Shown here in pieces: positions 8,105-17,527 of a DNA stretch of 47,140 nucleotides (its first letter is position 1; every line of letters starts with the position of its first letter). The DNA is from Brevifilum sp029548365 (GTDB taxonomy: Bacteria; Chloroflexota; Anaerolineae; Anaerolineales; Anaerolineaceae): the NCBI GenBank assembly GCA_035376985.1, contig DAOSSA010000018.1, positions 1-47,140 on the forward strand, written 5' to 3'. Under the pieces are notes generated by a model. The model ran no database searches and was not told the origin of the DNA. It saw only the letters and a list, made by a program, of their open reading frames with translations. The position numbers and the translations under genes were made by a program.

Positions 8105-11100
8105 TGAATGACCTTAACACAGCCGAATACACTTCGCATAATCGCAAACGCTGGTCCGATATTTTATTGATAGCGGCTCTGCTGCTGACCGTGGTTGCGG
8201 GCACCTATCTGCGACTGGCTGGGGTCAATTGGGATGAAGACCAGCACATGCACCCGGACGAACGTTTTCTCAGCCTGGTCCAGGCGTCGATTTCCCCCGT
8301 GGACAGCCTGGGTGAATACTTTGATACTGAAAATTCAAGTTTGAACCCGGCAAACCGGGGATATACCTTTTTTGTTTACGGTACATTACCGATTTTTATT
8401 GTTCGATACGCCGGCGACGCTCTCGGTCAAACCGATTATCATGCCATTACCATCCTGGGCAGGCAGCTCTCAGCGGTTTTCGACCTGCTCACGATTTTAC
8501 TGGTTTTTGACATGGGCAGGCGTCTCTACAATCGCTGGGCTGGGTTGCTGGGAGCGGTATTTTACACCCTGGCGGTGTTGCCGATTCAACTTTCACATTA
8601 TGCCACAGTGGATTCAGCCACCAACACCTGTGCCGCGTTGACGATGGTTGCCGCCGTTTGGGCGCTGACCCGGTCTAAAACGCACGGGCGTGATAAGGAT
8701 CAACCGGAAGCAACTGGCGCAGACCAGGTCGGGGCAGTCAAAAACGATACAGCCAACTGGAATGGCGCCCGGGCGATCAGCTTAATTAACGAACTGGCTC
8801 CCTACATATTATTTGGTGTGGCTTTAGGGGCGGCAACAGCCTCAAAGATCAACGCGGTCGTGCTGGCGTTACTCCTGCCACTGGTTGAGGGCATGCGCTA
8901 CCTTGGAATGAACTCGGATGAACGCCGTGGCGCCCTTTTAAAGATTATTCGCAACCTGGTCCTGGCTGCAGTGCTCAGCTTTGTCACCTTTCGCATCGGG
9001 CAGCCGTATGCATTTAACGGTCCCGGCTTTTTTAATTTCGGGATTAACCAGACGTGGTGGTCCGGTTTACAGAGCTTGCGTGTGCAGGCTTCCGGCGTAG
9101 TCGATTTTCCGCCAGCGCTGCAATGGGCGCGGCGACCGATCACGTTTTCTGGAAGCAACCTGGTCGCTTGGGGGCTGGGCTGGCCGTTGGGCATTTTTAC
9201 CGGGCTGGCATATTTGGGCATGGGGGTCTCAATCCTGCGGAAAGATGAATGGCGAAAGCATTTACCTTTTTGGGTATTCACCGGGTTATATTTTGCCTGG
9301 CAATCGATTTCCTGGGTGCGGACGATGCGTTACCAGGTGTTGATTTACCCCTTACTGACCCTGATCGCCGGGTGGGGTTTATACCGGTTGTTGTCAGCAC
9401 GCTGTGACATCAGGTTAGGACGATACAATATTAAATCCAGGCTCATCCAGATTGTGGGCATCGTCCTGACAGTGGTGATCATCCTGGGTACTGCAGTATG
9501 GGCGTTTTCATTTTCCCAGATTTACACCCGACCGCACACCCGGGCAGAAGCCAGCCGTTGGATTTACCAGAACCTCCCGGGTGCTCTGACCCTGCATATC
9601 GATACCAACGATGGTACTTCTATGCAGCCTTTGCCCTACCGCGCCGGTGATACGCTGGCATCAAATGCGCCTTTCTCCCAGCCCTTCATCAGCCCGGCAG
9701 ATGGGTTGATCTCCGCGGTTCAGTTTGAGCACATTTTAGACCGGTCGGCGATAGGCGGGATGAAAACCGTGCTCCTGTCGATTGTTTCTGCTGATAACCC
9801 GGGGGCAGTCCTGGCTGCCGTATCAATGGAAAGCGAATTCCTGGCGACTGACGACCACCCGCGCGGCATGGCTTATGAATTCATCTTCGATACGCCATTG
9901 CGGGTGATTAAAAATAAGCTGTATTTTTTGCGCCTCTCACTGCCTGAAGAAAACTTGAGCCTGACGATAACCGGCTCACCTTCAGTGACGATGATGACCG
10001 ATGACGGCATGGTACTCAACAGTGCGTTGCCGCGCATTCAACAGAGCGCTCGGGTTGATCAGCCATACCAAATGAGCGTTCGAATGGTCACAGGTGGGAG
10101 CATCACTGCGGTCAGCGCGCCTTTTATTGTGGATCAGGCGGGTTCGCCGGGTGAAAAAACCCTGACACTCAACCTGGCGCTGACCGACCAGGGCGGATTA
10201 TCGCAATTCAGCAGCATTCGCGCTGATTTCTCAGTGCAAGAGAATGTCAGGGGTGGTCCGTTTACCTTTGCTCTTCCTGAGCCTTTGCAGGTGGAAGCGG
10301 GGCAAACACTGGCGGTATCCCTATCAACGCAGGAAAGCGGTGCTCAGCTGGTATTGCATGCGCTTGCACCTGCCCATGAAAGCAGTTGGGACGATGCCAT
10401 TCCTTACCCGGTAGATGGCTTCAGCCCGTACAGTGAAGACGGCGGAATTTACACGGGCAACCTGAATTTTGAGATGTACTGGCCGGATGATCACAGCAAA
10501 TTGGAGCGATTTGAATCCATTCTCGACCAGGCAGATTACATCTTCATCACGTCGAACCGCCAGTGGGGCACGACAACTCGCGTGCCTGAACGCTACCCGC
10601 TGACAACCTTCTATTATCGTCACCTGATGGGATGCCCGGCGGACCGGGGTGTCCTGTGGTGTTACAGCGTAGCCGAGCCCGGATCCTTTACCGGCGAGCT
10701 GGGATTTGAGCTGGTGGAAGTTTTCCATTCCAATCCCGAGCTGGGTCCCTTTGAATTCAATACCCAGTTTGCAGAAGAAGCCTTCACGGTTTATGACCAT
10801 CCCAAGGTTTTGATCTTCAAAAAAACTGCGGAGTACGACCCGATCGCGGTGCGGAACTTATTGCGCTCGGTTGATTTGAGCAAAGTGGTGTACTTTACGC
10901 CTGGCGAGGCTGCCAGCTATCGGGGCCCTGATCCGGGGGAATCGGATAAGCCGCAGCATAACCTGATGCTTCCCGCTGATCGGTTGGCTGCGTTGCGTGC
11001 TGGCGGCACCTGGTCGGAATTGTTTGATCGTGACAGCCTGGTCAACCGTTCACAAGTTGCAGCCACAGCAGTGTTTTATGCTTTTGTTCTGGTTTTAGGC

Positions 11101-13491
11101 TGGATCAGCTATCCGATTGTGCGTCTGGCTTTCCCTGGAATGAGCGATCGCGGTTATCCGTTTAGTAAGCTGGTCGGTTTGCTGCTGATGGCGTTTTTTG
11201 TGTGGATTTTTGGTTCCTTCGGTATACCGGTCACCCGGCAGATGATCTGCTGGGTTTTGTTGGGGATCGTCGTCCTGAGCGGCATCCTGGCTTTTTTGCA
11301 GCGGAAAACGCTCTGGCAGGCGGTAAAACAGGAATGGCGTTATTACCTGACCATCGAAGTCCTGGGGTTAATTGCCTTTTTGCTGTTTTTGTGGGTGCGA
11401 ACAGGCAACCCGGATTTGTGGCATCCTTACAAAGGCGGCGAAAAGCCAATGGACTTTTCGTACCTGAACGCGGTGATCAAGAGCGTAACCTTTCCGCCGT
11501 TTGATCCGTGGTTCGCTGGCGGGTACATTAATTACTATTATTATGGTTTTGTCATCGTTGGCATGCCAATCAAATTGCTGGGAATTATCCCGGCTGTGGC
11601 GTATAACCTGGTTTTGCCGCTGTGGTTCAGCTTGATGGCATTGGGCGCCTTTTCCGTGGGTTGGAACCTGTACCAGGGCATTCCGCGCCCGCTGGCATTG
11701 CGTGCAGGCGAAAAGAAGAGCAAACGCCCGCTGGGAACGGCTTTTGCAGCCGGCATGATGACGGTTGTGCTGCTGGTGGTGCTGGGCAACCTGGGGACGG
11801 TCAGGTTGTTGCTCAACGGTCTCCAGCGGATTGCATCTGGCGGTCTCGCGATTGAAGAGGCATCGATCATTCAGCAAATTAGCTGGACATTCCAGGGCTT
11901 TTTCCAGCTCATCAAAGGGGCGCGCCTGCCATTTTATCCTGGGGATTGGTACTGGTATCCTAGTCGAGTGATCCCGGGCGAGGCAATCACGGAGTTCCCG
12001 TATTTCACATTCCTTTACGCCGACCTACACGCCCACCTGATCGCCTTCCCGATTACGGTGATGGCTGCTGGCTGGGGTTTGTCGGTGGTGTTGAGTAAAG
12101 CGCGCTGGGGTGAAGAGGACCGCCGCTTGAAGATTCTCGGGACCGTGATTGGTTTTGCTCTTGGCGGAATGGTGATCGGGGCGCTGCGTCCAACCAATAC
12201 CTGGGACTTCTACACCTATCTGGTGCTGGCCTGTGCGGCATTAGCTTACAGCGTGTTTAGAAACTACCAGCCGCGATTAAAGCTAAATTTCCGGGGCAGC
12301 CAATCGGTTGAGAAGGCGGCTGTAGCGTTAATTGCCATCATGGTTCTGGCAGCGCTGGCTTTGTTCTTCTACCAACCCTTCTCAGATTGGTTTAGCCAGG
12401 GATATACACAGATTGGCCTTTGGGAGGGCGACAGAACGCCGCTGGATTCGTATTTCACGCATTGGGGATTGATGCTGTTTATTATCGTGAGCTGGATGAC
12501 CTGGGAAACCTACCACTGGATGAAGACAACGCCTTCATCAGCATTGTCTGCGCTAACGCCTTACCGGGGTTGGATCGCCATGATCCTGGTTCTATTCCTG
12601 ATCCTGATGATCCTCTTTTTAGTGATGGGCGTTCCTGTCGGTTTGATCGTCCTGCCTCTCGGGCTGTGGGTGGTGGTGCTGATGCTTCGACCAGGTCGGT
12701 CGGACGCCGGGCGGTTTCACTTGTTTATGATCGGTACAGCGCTGACTCTGACCCTGGCTGTGGAACTGGTGTATCTGCATGGCGATATTGGCCGAATGAA
12801 CAGCGTATTTAAATTTTATCTTCAGGCCTGGATTTTATTTGCGCTCTCCGCGGGCGTGTGTTTTGTGTGGCTGCTGAAATCACTGCGCTACTGGCAAAAA
12901 CACCTGGGCTTGGTCTGGAAAATATCCTTGCTCGTGCTGTTTTTCTCTGCGGCTATGTTCACTGTGATGGGTACGAAGGATAAAATCAACGATCGTATTG
13001 CACCGGAAGCTCCCCAAGGGCTGGATGGAATGGCATACATGGCTTATTCCACCTATTATGATATGGGTTTAAACATGCAATTGGTGGAGGATGATTATGC
13101 CATCCGCTGGATGCAGGATCACATTGAAGGTTCCCCTGTGATCCTGGAGGGACAGGCCTATGAATACCGTTGGGGTGCCCGTTATACGATCTATACGGGG
13201 TTGTCGGGTGTGGTTGGATGGAACTGGCATCAACGCCAGCAGCGGGCTGTTTTGCGCAACTCCGTTGTTCAGGAGCGGGTTAACCGGGTGGACACTTTCT
13301 TTTCAACCGAAGATATTCAATATGCGGTTGATTTTATCCAGGCGTATGATGTTACGTACATTGTGGTTGGGCAACTTGAACAGGCATTCTACCCACCGGC
13401 TGGTCTGGCGAAATTCAGCAGCTATGATGGTCAGCTATGGGACGCGGTTTACCGTGTTGGCAGCACAACCATCTACCAGGTCCGAAAATAA
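8104..13491 (+). CDS. Giant membrane protein: GT39-like N-half fused to DUF2298 (Chlor_Arch_YYY) C-half
   Basis: A 1795-residue protein. Residues 1-470 are a GT-C-like membrane module with HPDE (residues 50-53) in the first loop, followed by multiple hydrophobic helices. Residues of about 480-970 form a long hydrophilic, beta-rich, probably extracytoplasmic region. From about 980 onward a second polytopic module shows the NYYYYG signature (YYYYG at 1144-1148), YPGDWYWYPSRVIPG, DLHAHL (from residue 1307) and RPTNTWDF, all typical of the DUF2298/YYY family described from Chloroflexi and Archaea. The two modules are in one uninterrupted frame. A glycan-assembly or export role at the membrane is inferred from the GT-C half. 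The family has no firm biochemical function that I know of. The start ATG overlaps the preceding stop (TGATG). Confidence 0.85.
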   Translation: MNDLNTAEYTSHNRKRWSDILLIAALLLTVVAGTYLRLAGVNWDEDQHMHPDERFLSLVQASISPVDSLGEYFDTENSSLNPANRGYTFFVYGTLPIFIVRYAGDALGQTDYHAITILGRQLSAVFDLLTILLVFDMGRRLYNRWAGLLGAVFYTLAVLPIQLSHYATVDSATNTCAALTMVAAVWALTRSKTHGRDKDQPEATGADQVGAVKNDTANWNGARAISLINELAPYILFGVALGAATASKINAVVLALLLPLVEGMRYLGMNSDERRGALLKIIRNLVLAAVLSFVTFRIGQPYAFNGPGFFNFGINQTWWSGLQSLRVQASGVVDFPPALQWARRPITFSGSNLVAWGLGWPLGIFTGLAYLGMGVSILRKDEWRKHLPFWVFTGLYFAWQSISWVRTMRYQVLIYPLLTLIAGWGLYRLLSARCDIRLGRYNIKSRLIQIVGIVLTVVIILGTAVWAFSFSQIYTRPHTRAEASRWIYQNLPGALTLHIDTNDGTSMQPLPYRAGDTLASNAPFSQPFISPADGLISAVQFEHILDRSAIGGMKTVLLSIVSADNPGAVLAAVSMESEFLATDDHPRGMAYEFIFDTPLRVIKNKLYFLRLSLPEENLSLTITGSPSVTMMTDDGMVLNSALPRIQQSARVDQPYQMSVRMVTGGSITAVSAPFIVDQAGSPGEKTLTLNLALTDQGGLSQFSSIRADFSVQENVRGGPFTFALPEPLQVEAGQTLAVSLSTQESGAQLVLHALAPAHESSWDDAIPYPVDGFSPYSEDGGIYTGNLNFEMYWPDDHSKLERFESILDQADYIFITSNRQWGTTTRVPERYPLTTFYYRHLMGCPADRGVLWCYSVAEPGSFTGELGFELVEVFHSNPELGPFEFNTQFAEEAFTVYDHPKVLIFKKTAEYDPIAVRNLLRSVDLSKVVYFTPGEAASYRGPDPGESDKPQHNLMLPADRLAALRAGGTWSELFDRDSLVNRSQVAATAVFYAFVLVLGWISYPIVRLAFPGMSDRGYPFSKLVGLLLMAFFVWIFGSFGIPVTRQMICWVLLGIVVLSGILAFLQRKTLWQAVKQEWRYYLTIEVLGLIAFLLFLWVRTGNPDLWHPYKGGEKPMDFSYLNAVIKSVTFPPFDPWFAGGYINYYYYGFVIVGMPIKLLGIIPAVAYNLVLPLWFSLMALGAFSVGWNLYQGIPRPLALRAGEKKSKRPLGTAFAAGMMTVVLLVVLGNLGTVRLLLNGLQRIASGGLAIEEASIIQQISWTFQGFFQLIKGARLPFYPGDWYWYPSRVIPGEAITEFPYFTFLYADLHAHLIAFPITVMAAGWGLSVVLSKARWGEEDRRLKILGTVIGFALGGMVIGALRPTNTWDFYTYLVLACAALAYSVFRNYQPRLKLNFRGSQSVEKAAVALIAIMVLAALALFFYQPFSDWFSQGYTQIGLWEGDRTPLDSYFTHWGLMLFIIVSWMTWETYHWMKTTPSSALSALTPYRGWIAMILVLFLILMILFLVMGVPVGLIVLPLGLWVVVLMLRPGRSDAGRFHLFMIGTALTLTLAVELVYLHGDIGRMNSVFKFYLQAWILFALSAGVCFVWLLKSLRYWQKHLGLVWKISLLVLFFSAAMFTVMGTKDKINDRIAPEAPQGLDGMAYMAYSTYYDMGLNMQLVEDDYAIRWMQDHIEGSPVILEGQAYEYRWGARYTIYTGLSGVVGWNWHQRQQRAVLRNSVVQERVNRVDTFFSTEDIQYAVDFIQAYDVTYIVVGQLEQAFYPPAGLAKFSSYDGQLWDAVYRVGSTTIYQVRK

Positions 13492-13691
13492 GATCGCGAT
13501 AATTCTCAAATGGTCCGCACAAGCGATGGTGGACAAGTATAATACTGAAAGAACAGTTAATAATCAGATTATTGGCACATGCCTGGCTTGCTGAATGGAT
13601 TAATGCTCAAATAATCCCGGCGTTAAATGCCTGTTAAGTAAGTTCAATCGACTTTACAGTCATTCAGGTCAGGAGAACACGGTCGAAAAAC

Positions 13692-15407
13692 ATGGAACGG
13701 ATAGAAAATCAAAGGCGCGAATCCACATATACGCTCTTAATTCTTGGGGCATTTGTCCTCGCCCTGGCTTTTCGCTTAATTCAGTTGGGAGCGGTATCGC
13801 TGAATGATTCGGAAGCCCAGCTTGCATTGCAAGCGTTGGCGGTCGCCAGGGGTGAACAAACGGTGTTCGGGGGCCTTCATGCTTACGTGGGTTTGACCGG
13901 TTTGCCGTTCTTTTTATTCTCAGAATCGAACTTCATGGCGCGCCTCTGGCCGGCAATCACCGGCGCATTGATTGTGTTCATTCCGGTATTGTTTTCGAAA
14001 TATATTGGACGTTGGCCTGCTCTTATGGCGGCTTTTGCTCTGGCGCTATCTCCTGAAATGGTCGGCCTTTCCCGGATAATTGGCTCCCCGATGATGGCGC
14101 TGGTATTCACACTGCTGGCTGCAGGTTTCTGGTTAAAACGTAAACCTGTCCCCGCCGGAATCAGCCTGGGTTTGGCATTGATGAGCGGATCGAGTTTCTG
14201 GGTGGGTGTGGTGATCCAGGGACTCAGCTTGCTCATTTCGCAGCAGTTATTTGATTTGCTGGCAACCTTCAGGGCTGAACCCGGCGCTGACGGTCCGCGC
14301 TCGCTGTGGGCCAGGTTTGGGATCTCAATGGGATTGACGCTGTTTGTGATTGGGAGTGGATTTTTTCTGGCTCCAGGCGGGATAAGCGGCATTTTTTCCG
14401 GGTTGTTTGATTTTATCCAGGGGTTTGGACAGGCGCGTGCAGTTCCGTGGGGATGGGCACTTTTAGCGCTCCTTGTATACAGCACCGGAGCTTTGGTCTT
14501 TGGGCTGTGGGGCGGTATCCGTGGCTTGTTGATTAAAAGCAAGCTGGATATGTTTCTGTTTTTATGGGCTGGGATTGGAGTGGTTTTTATCACCCTTTAC
14601 CCCGCAACCACAGCGGGCGAGGTTATCTGGGTTGCCTTCCCATTATGGATTTTAACCAGCCGCGTGGTTATCTTTGCATGGCGAAAGCCTGAATCATCAA
14701 AACTGGTTCTGGGCATCACGACAGGAATGGTGATTGTGATCGCTGCTTTCATCGCCCTGGCGATGCGCACCTTGGTCTCCCCATCGTTGAACCCATCTGA
14801 ACAGTTAAGTTACTTAATTGCGCTGGCTGGCGGCGTTGTTTTGTTAGTCGCGATTATCTTAATGGTTAATTATGGCTGGTCAGAGGATGTTGCCCGGTCG
14901 GGATTTCTGCTGGGTCTGGGGTTGGTGTTTGTGACCGGGATGATTTCTTTGAGCGTAAATTCGACCGGGATCGGAACGAACACGCCCTTTGAGCTGTGGC
15001 ACCCTGATGAAGCGGTTGTGCTGCCTGGTTGGATGCAGGTTACCATCGATCGCACCATGGTTTGGAACGCTCGTGAGTATGAACCGGTTGATATACTTGT
15101 GTCTGCGATGGACACACCTGGTCTGCGGTGGGCGCTGCGCTCATATGCCCCGCTGAATTTTGAATGCTTTGTACCGGCGCAATCAGCACCGGGGATATTA
15201 ATCACACCGATTGGAGAAATCCCAGAGATTGCCCACGGCTACCAGGGACAAAGCCTGGTTTGGCAGCGAACCGTCCCCTGGCGTGAATTAATGTCCCGAC
15301 AGTACCTGGTCTGGCTAGTGGCGGGTGAGGTGCCATCTGTGGATCAGAAATTAATTCTCTGGGTGCGCACCGACTTGATGCCAGGCGGTCAGATTGTAGA
15401 TGAATAG
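13692..15407 (+). CDS. Polytopic GT-C-like membrane protein (possible TIGR03663/PMT type)
   Basis: A 571-residue protein with about 11-12 hydrophobic helices followed by a soluble C-terminal tail of about 130 residues. The first loop reads SLNDSEAQLALQALAVARG, with Asp39 and Glu41 where GT-C glycosyltransferases carry acidic catalytic residues. This is why I group it with the two preceding proteins. No other motif is decisive. An AGGAG lies 16 bases before the ATG, which is long. The upstream gap 13492-13691 has no gene but holds a TATAAT at 13538-13543 without a good -35, so it may start its own transcript. The downstream cmk start lies just past its stop. Confidence 0.7.
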   Translation: MERIENQRRESTYTLLILGAFVLALAFRLIQLGAVSLNDSEAQLALQALAVARGEQTVFGGLHAYVGLTGLPFFLFSESNFMARLWPAITGALIVFIPVLFSKYIGRWPALMAAFALALSPEMVGLSRIIGSPMMALVFTLLAAGFWLKRKPVPAGISLGLALMSGSSFWVGVVIQGLSLLISQQLFDLLATFRAEPGADGPRSLWARFGISMGLTLFVIGSGFFLAPGGISGIFSGLFDFIQGFGQARAVPWGWALLALLVYSTGALVFGLWGGIRGLLIKSKLDMFLFLWAGIGVVFITLYPATTAGEVIWVAFPLWILTSRVVIFAWRKPESSKLVLGITTGMVIVIAAFIALAMRTLVSPSLNPSEQLSYLIALAGGVVLLVAIILMVNYGWSEDVARSGFLLGLGLVFVTGMISLSVNSTGIGTNTPFELWHPDEAVVLPGWMQVTIDRTMVWNAREYEPVDILVSAMDTPGLRWALRSYAPLNFECFVPAQSAPGILITPIGEIPEIAHGYQGQSLVWQRTVPWRELMSRQYLVWLVAGEVPSVDQKLILWVRTDLMPGGQIVDE

Positions 15408-15420
15408 AATGAGGATATTA

Positions 15421-16101
15421 ATGGGTTTACCAACCATAATTGCAATTGACGGGCCAGCAGGATCCGGCAAATCGACCCTGGGGCTTCTGCTGGCAAAGGA
15501 GTTGGGTTACCTGCTTTTTGATACGGGTATCATGTATCGGACGTTGACCCTGGCAGCACTACAGAGGGGATTGAATATCCAGGATGAAGCTGCGATCGGT
15601 GCATTAGCAGAGATGGTTCATATTGATATCGAGCCGCCCAGCATTGATGACGGCCGGGATTGTGATGTTCTGCTGGATGGACAGGATGTGACCTGGGCGA
15701 TCCGCTCAGATGAGGTCAATGCCTATGTGTCGGATGTCTCGATTTATGCAGCGGTCAGGAAAGCCATGACCGATCAGCAGCGGCGCGTTGCATCGGTTAA
15801 CAAGGTGGTGGTAGTCGGGCGTGATATTGGCACCGTGGTGATACCGAATGCAGACCTGAAGATATATTTGGATGCTTCAGTTGAAGTCAGGGCACAGCGG
15901 CGGTTCAGGGAGATGATCAACCGGGGGGAGGAGGCTGATTTTGATGAGGTGCTGCGCTCATTGACAAACCGGGATCGAATTGATTCCACCAGGGAGATTG
16001 CACCATTAAAAGCAGCGGAAGATGCCGTTGTGATCAATTCTGACGGCTTGAGCATTAAGGAAGTTTTAGCAAAAGCAAAGGAGCTTGTTTACCATGTGTG
16101 A
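15421..16101 (+). CDS. cmk: Cytidylate kinase (CMP kinase)
   Basis: About 226 residues, the usual length. It phosphorylates CMP and dCMP using ATP. The P-loop is IDGPAGSGKST at the N-terminus. FDTGIMYRTLTLAAL (NMP-binding), IRSDEVNAYVSDVS, VVVGRDIGTVVIPNADLKIYLDAS and RAQRRFREM are all characteristic. The family usually has DGRDIGT, and here it is VGRDIGT. I prefer the ATG at 15421, which has GAGG 6 bases upstream and gives the family-like short N-terminus. In-frame ATGs at 15400 and 15409 overlap or touch the upstream stop. Its 3' end overlaps the next gene by 8 bases. Confidence 0.95.
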   Translation: MGLPTIIAIDGPAGSGKSTLGLLLAKELGYLLFDTGIMYRTLTLAALQRGLNIQDEAAIGALAEMVHIDIEPPSIDDGRDCDVLLDGQDVTWAIRSDEVNAYVSDVSIYAAVRKAMTDQQRRVASVNKVVVVGRDIGTVVIPNADLKIYLDASVEVRAQRRFREMINRGEEADFDEVLRSLTNRDRIDSTREIAPLKAAEDAVVINSDGLSIKEVLAKAKELVYHV

Positions 16102-17437
16102 TACATTTGTTGCCCTTGGAAATGCTACCAAAGACGGTTCGGTGATCTTTGGAAAAAACAGCGATCGACATCCAAATGAAGCACATATGATTCAAATCAT
16201 CCCACGTGCACATCATCCAGAAGGGGCGCAGGTGAAATGTACGTATATCCGTGTGCCGCAAGTACGAGAAACGAATGCGGTCTTGCTGTCCAGACCTTTT
16301 TGGATCTGGGGAGCGGAAATGGGCGCAAACGAACACGGCCTGGTGATTGGCAATGAAGCCGTTTTCACTAAAGTGCCTTACGATAAAGAGCCCGGTTTGA
16401 TCGGCATGGATTTTATTCGCCTGGCGCTTGAACGGACTGCCACAGCCAATGAAGCCTTGGATTTGATGATCACGCTCCTGGAAGACTATGGGCAGGGCGG
16501 AAATTCAACCTGCTTTGGAGAGTTTTATTATCATAACAGTTTTTTGATTGCGGACACCCAGGAGGCGTGGATATTTGAAACAGCCGGGAAACACTGGGCG
16601 GCTGAAAAAGTGCGAGATATCCGGACGATCTCAAATATCATCAGTATTGGTGATCATTGGGATCGGGCTTCATCCGACCTGGTTTCATATGCGGTTTCCA
16701 AGGGTTGGTGTAAAAGTGCGGACTCCTTTAATTTCAGCAAATGTTATAGTGACCTGATCTTCACAAACTTTGGCGCCGGAAAACATCGCTCGTGTCGGAC
16801 TGGCGAACTTCTGAAAGCAAAACTGGGCGAGATCGACGTCCCCTATGCAATGATGGTGCTCCGTGATCATGGGCCAGAAGCAGATCAAAATTGGCAGCCG
16901 GGTCGAGGGATTCTGGGCGTTGAGGTGTGTATGCATGCCAGTTTTGGCCCGGCAAGGGGCAACCAGGCAACCGGTGCCATGATCTCTCACCTGACACCAA
17001 AACAGCACACTCATTGGCTGACGGCGACATCGGCAACCTGCACCTCCGTCTTCAAACCGGTGTGGATCGATGCAGGCTTGCCAGACTTGGGTCCAGACCC
17101 GACAGGAACTTATGATTCAGCAACTTTGTGGTGGCGGCATGAAAATCTTCATCGCGAAATATTGCGTGATTACGCCACACGAATCAGGCTGATTGAAACT
17201 GAGCGGGAGAACCTTGAAGCTGATTTCCTGAGCCGAGCGGATGGCATGCAAGCTGAACCCCAGGCAGCGCGGGCTGCATTGACGCAAACATGCTTTCGAG
17301 AGGTCGATACAGTTGAAACAGAGTGGCTGGCGAAGGTAATTGAGCAGCCTGTAATGGATCGGCGGTCCGTGCTGGATCGGATTGCCTGGAGCGGTTTTGA
17401 CCGCAAAGTGAATCGTCCAAGCATACCCCGGTCGTAG
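16094..17437 (+). CDS. Secernin/C69-type Ntn-hydrolase (putative dipeptidase)
   Basis: About 447 residues beginning MCDTFVALGNATKDGSVIFG, then KNSDRHPNEAH. Cys2 would become the N-terminal nucleophile after Met removal, which is the hallmark of peptidase family C69 and secernin-like Ntn hydrolases. This is why I start at the ATG at 16094 and not at the TTG at 16085. AAAGGAG (16077-16083) lies 10 bases upstream. Later conserved-looking blocks include GNEAVFTK and GGNSTCFGEFYYHNSFLIAD. No signal peptide is visible, so it is probably cytosolic. It overlaps cmk by 8 bases and is likely cotranscribed. The substrate is unproven; a dipeptidase or amide hydrolase activity is the family expectation. 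Confidence 0.85.
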   Translation: MCDTFVALGNATKDGSVIFGKNSDRHPNEAHMIQIIPRAHHPEGAQVKCTYIRVPQVRETNAVLLSRPFWIWGAEMGANEHGLVIGNEAVFTKVPYDKEPGLIGMDFIRLALERTATANEALDLMITLLEDYGQGGNSTCFGEFYYHNSFLIADTQEAWIFETAGKHWAAEKVRDIRTISNIISIGDHWDRASSDLVSYAVSKGWCKSADSFNFSKCYSDLIFTNFGAGKHRSCRTGELLKAKLGEIDVPYAMMVLRDHGPEADQNWQPGRGILGVEVCMHASFGPARGNQATGAMISHLTPKQHTHWLTATSATCTSVFKPVWIDAGLPDLGPDPTGTYDSATLWWRHENLHREILRDYATRIRLIETERENLEADFLSRADGMQAEPQAARAALTQTCFREVDTVETEWLAKVIEQPVMDRRSVLDRIAWSGFDRKVNRPSIPRS

Positions 17438-17490
17438 ATTGACGAATATCCGCACTGGCTTGAATGAAAATGTGGGCAGTGCTGTAGAGA

Positions 17491-17499
17491 TGTTATAAT
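17491..17499 (+). promoter_or_regulatory. Extended -10 promoter for the sensor kinase
   Basis: TGTTATAAT is a full TGn extended -10 with a perfect TATAAT (17494-17499). The -35 position is poor. Predicted start is near 17506, about 22 bases before the ATG. There is no clear ribosome binding site. Confidence 0.5.
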
Positions 17500-17527
17500 G
17501 ATTAAAATCATCACCAGACTCTGAAAA

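Noticed and set aside
11368..11877. Long minus-strand frame inside the giant membrane protein
   Set aside because: Shadow of a well-supported coding sequence on the other strand. It has no motif or ribosome site.
13883..14593. 236-codon minus-strand frame inside the 571-residue membrane protein
   Set aside because: Shadow frame with Pro/Asn/Lys-rich composition, as expected from the complement of hydrophobic codons.
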